A stretch of DNA of 64,000 bases from Lewinellaceae bacterium (GTDB lineage Bacteria > Bacteroidota > Bacteroidia > Chitinophagales > Saprospiraceae), in the NCBI GenBank assembly GCA_016711435.1, contig JADJSY010000083.1, positions 186,001 to 250,000 on the forward strand, read 5' to 3'. A program made the position numbers and the translations under genes. The notes beneath the pieces were generated by a model. The model was not told where the DNA came from. It did not search any database and worked only from the letters and a program-made list of their open reading frames with translations. Shown here piece after piece: positions 62,363 through 64,000 of the stretch. Within the stretch, counting starts at the first letter, position 1; each line of letters starts with the position of its first letter.

Positions 62363-62389
62363 CTGATTCTCAACCATTTACAAGACAAT

Positions 62390-62854
62390 ATGTATTCGAT
62401 TTTAAACACACTCCACTCGTACAACCGTTACCTCTTGCTGGCGGCACTCGTTTTCGTTTTGTACCGCTCCATTTCAGGCTGGATGGGCAAAAAGCCATAC
62501 CAAAAAGCGGACAACGCAGCAGGCGCCGCGTTGACAGGCTTCTCACACCTGCAATTGTTGCTCGGGCTTATTTTGTATGCCGGCGTCAGCCCATACACCC
62601 AGGCCGCGTTTGCCAATATGGGCGCAGCGATGAAAGATCCGATGTTGCGCTATTTTGCTGTGGAGCATATTGCTGCCATGCTTATTGCCTGGGTTATGAT
62701 CCAAATGGGTCGCAGCCTTTCCAAAAAAGCCGCTGATGACAACAGCAAACACCGCAAAACGGCCATTTACACCATTATTGCAACGGTTATCATTGTTGCA
62801 ACGCTTGCCCAAAAAGGGCTGCTTTTCGGCACGGTCGCTAATATGGCAGGCTGA
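62390..62854 (+). CDS. Small four-helix membrane protein
   Basis: A 154-residue protein with four predicted transmembrane helices: YLLLAALVFVLYRSI, LQLLLGLILYAGV, IAAMLIAWVMIQMG and AIYTIIATVIIVATLA. Start MYSILNTLHSYNRYLLL. Conserved histidines near helices (HSYNRY, FSHLQ, VEHIAA) are reminiscent of cytochrome-b-like bundles, but this is only a resemblance. I recall similar unnamed proteins in Bacteroidota. The ATG at 62390 was preferred to the longer frame because a promoter box lies upstream of it. Confidence 0.8.
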   Translation: MYSILNTLHSYNRYLLLAALVFVLYRSISGWMGKKPYQKADNAAGAALTGFSHLQLLLGLILYAGVSPYTQAAFANMGAAMKDPMLRYFAVEHIAAMLIAWVMIQMGRSLSKKAADDNSKHRKTAIYTIIATVIIVATLAQKGLLFGTVANMAG

Positions 62855-62935
62855 GGTATTATCGGTTATCAATGCTGATAATCAAGCATTTACAAAGAGG
62901 CTAAACGAAACTATTTTGCCTGAAAACATTCATCC
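62853..62935 (-). repeat. TTATNNG leader repeat, copy I, orphan
   Basis: GGTATTATCG, GTTATCA, ATGCTGATAATCAAGC, ATTTACAAAGAGGCTAAAC, GAAACTATTTTGCCTG. It begins at the stop codon of the membrane protein and is oriented like a minus-strand leader, although no minus-strand gene begins here. Confidence 0.8.
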
Positions 62936-63056
62936 GTTAAAAACAGCCGTTCATCGCCGGAAACACGCCCAACGTCCCTGAACCCGGTTCCATTTTTTCG
63001 GATCACAACATGGCGTTGTAAAAGTTGTTACACTTGCCTCAAAATTGTACTAAATT

Positions 63057-63761
63057 ATGTTTGACAAAAATGAATTTCAAAAGTATGCCGTAAAGCACCG
63101 CGGCATGAGCAGTATGCACCTTGAAAAATACATGGATGCTACGACGCCCGATATCAAAGGATTTACGCCATACGTCATTGAAGAACGCCTGATGAACATT
63201 CAGCCCTTCGACGTATTCAGCCGACTGATGATGGACCGGATTATTTTCATGGGCGTACCCGTTACAGAGTACGTTTCCAATGTGATTCAGGCGCAGTTGC
63301 TGTTTCTGGAAAGCACGGATCCCAAGCGGGATGTCCAGTTGTTTATCAACAGCCCGGGCGGATCGGTGATCGACGGACTTGGTATTTACGATACCATGCA
63401 GTACGTATCGCCGGATGTCGCGACGATTTGCACCGGCCTGGCCGCTTCGATGGGAGCGGTTTTGCTGGCTGCCGGCGCAAAAGGCAAACGCAGCGCATTG
63501 TTCCACAGCCATGTGATGATTCACCAGCCGATGGGCGGTGCGCAGGGGCAGGTTTCGGACATCGAAATCTCGTACAAGCTGATTAAAAAAATGCAAAAAT
63601 CGCTGTATGATATTCTCGCACACCATACCGGACAGCCGTACGAAAAAATCGAGCAGGACTGTGACCGCGACAACTGGATGAGTGCACAAGATGCCACCGA
63701 ATACGGGCTGGTAGATGAAGTGCTGGATCGCAACAATCCAAAAAAGGCGAAAAAAGATTAA
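63057..63761 (+). CDS. clpP: ATP-dependent Clp protease proteolytic subunit ClpP
   Basis: A 234-residue serine protease subunit. The catalytic Ser is in TGLAASMGAVLLAAGAKGKR-type segment (AASMGAV), His in SHVMIHQPMGG and Asp downstream in the helix-strand region (CDRDNWMSAQDA). Other conserved features are LLFLESTDPKRDVQLFINSP and GLGIYDTMQYV. The N-terminus is longer than in E. coli, common in Bacteroidota. It degrades unfolded proteins with ClpX or ClpA. A terminator follows. Confidence 0.97.
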   Translation: MFDKNEFQKYAVKHRGMSSMHLEKYMDATTPDIKGFTPYVIEERLMNIQPFDVFSRLMMDRIIFMGVPVTEYVSNVIQAQLLFLESTDPKRDVQLFINSPGGSVIDGLGIYDTMQYVSPDVATICTGLAASMGAVLLAAGAKGKRSALFHSHVMIHQPMGGAQGQVSDIEISYKLIKKMQKSLYDILAHHTGQPYEKIEQDCDRDNWMSAQDATEYGLVDEVLDRNNPKKAKKD

Positions 63762-63860
63762 AAATGGTTAGCCGCAGGTGTCGCTGCTCTATTTGCGTGA
63801 AAGGTAGAAATCAACCTTTTTGCCTGAAAATACATTGTTTGTCGACGCTTGCACAAATAT

Positions 63861-63897
63861 CCCGTAGAAACGACCGCGTTTCTACGGGAGTTTTTTT
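63861..63897 (+). terminator. Rho-independent terminator after clpP
   Basis: Perfect 12-bp stem CCCGTAGAAACG / CGTTTCTACGGG with loop ACCG, followed by AG and seven T. Confidence 0.92.
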
Positions 63898-63906
63898 ACT
63901 ATACCG

Positions 63907-63914
63907 TACCTTTG
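63907..63914 (+). promoter_or_regulatory. Candidate -7 box TACCTTTG for the next gene
   Basis: Exact TAnnTTTG match after the clpP terminator and 67 bases before the ATG at 63982. Distance to the start is rather long. Confidence 0.4.
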
Positions 63915-63981
63915 CATTTCTTTCCAAACTCCGAATCCATTCACCCGTCTGTTCTTGACAGACCCATCATTTAAGGTATCC

Positions 63982-64000
63982 ATGATTAAGCGCGGCAAAT
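63982..64000 (+). CDS. Start of a downstream gene (six codons visible), possibly clpX
   Basis: ATG at 63982 followed by codons for IKRGK, then the window ends. ClpX often follows ClpP and starts with a short basic segment before a Cys-containing zinc-binding domain, but six residues cannot confirm this. Confidence 0.3.

Larger units (their letters stand above)
61966..62389. other. Intergenic stretch with an orphan terminator
   Basis: No gene is supported. It holds the minus-strand terminator at 62140-62174 and the candidate promoter at 62355-62362. The sequence from 62175 to 62340 has no recognised motif but could be a small transcript on the minus strand. Confidence 0.6.

Noticed and set aside
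63039..63689. 216-codon minus-strand frame opposite clpP
   Set aside because: Antisense shadow of a strongly conserved gene; no homology or start context.

Overview
This 64 kb window comes from a Bacteroidota chromosome, most likely a member of the Saprospiraceae or a close relative. The reasons are type IX secretion (T9SS) C-terminal sorting domains on several very large secreted proteins, AraC and LytTR regulators of Bacteroidota type, a SusC plug-domain remnant, DUF6089, DUF6624 and WG-repeat proteins, no visible Shine-Dalgarno sequences, and -7 boxes of the TAnnTTTG kind. Assignment below phylum is inference from gene content; no 16S gene is present.

Layout. 1-12 kb: mainly minus-strand metabolic and housekeeping genes (DUF58 fragment, amidohydrolase, sterol-desaturase-like hydroxylase, frameshifted PEP carboxykinase, group III truncated haemoglobin, YgjP-like peptidase, SerC, polyprenyl synthase, TatC), with DUF6089 on the plus strand. 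12.8-22.8 kb: a kelch protein, a propeller/LytS sensor kinase with its LytTR regulator, then a GlxA-like regulator facing a plus-strand group (VOC protein, SRPBCC protein, membrane AraC regulator, T9SS-exported serine hydrolase) ended by a strong terminator. 23-36.7 kb: an array of giant T9SS cargo proteins that share a C-terminal SFDPNDK-type module but carry different N-terminal propellers; two are broken by single-base lesions. 36.8-46 kb: helical hypothetical protein, SRPBCC protein, ECF-like sigma factor, transglutaminase, Nudix hydrolase, GH3-family protein, macro-domain protein. 46-54 kb: an accessory, partly AT-rich and visibly decayed stretch with a DUF433 antitoxin lacking a toxin, fragmented ORFs, the remains of an N-terminal receptor-like domain fused to a P-loop NTPase (Sll1717-like), a SusC plug remnant, and two dispersed repeat families. 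54-64 kb: tRNA-Phe, a degenerate MtfA-like protein, RNase H, a TPR protein, a WG-repeat protein, thiolase, ClpP and the start of a downstream gene.

The most unusual signal is between the genes. Nearly every short intergenic gap in the housekeeping parts holds degenerate tandem heptanucleotide arrays. Each locus has its own word (TGTTTRG, GTGAGTA, TTGCAAA, GGRATGA, GTTGATG, GGTTTGA, TTATNNG and others). Most are arranged as long inverted repeats around a short core, for example two perfect 42-bp arms at 60584-60677. They abut start codons and frequently supply the stop codon of the neighbouring gene. One word family, TTATNNG, carries a conserved tail of about 50 bp and recurs at least ten times, mostly as the 5' leader of minus-strand genes. 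These arrays resemble in period the STRR heptamers of heterocystous cyanobacteria, but their inverted, gene-boundary arrangement in a Bacteroidota genome is what most deserves follow-up.

Sequence quality warning: several lesions sit in homopolymers (pckA, two T9SS/DUF6624 genes) and there are long poly-G tracts, one of which replaces the N-terminal codons of a VOC gene. Some apparent pseudogenes may therefore be assembly or base-calling errors. All product calls are from reading the translated sequence; no database search was run.
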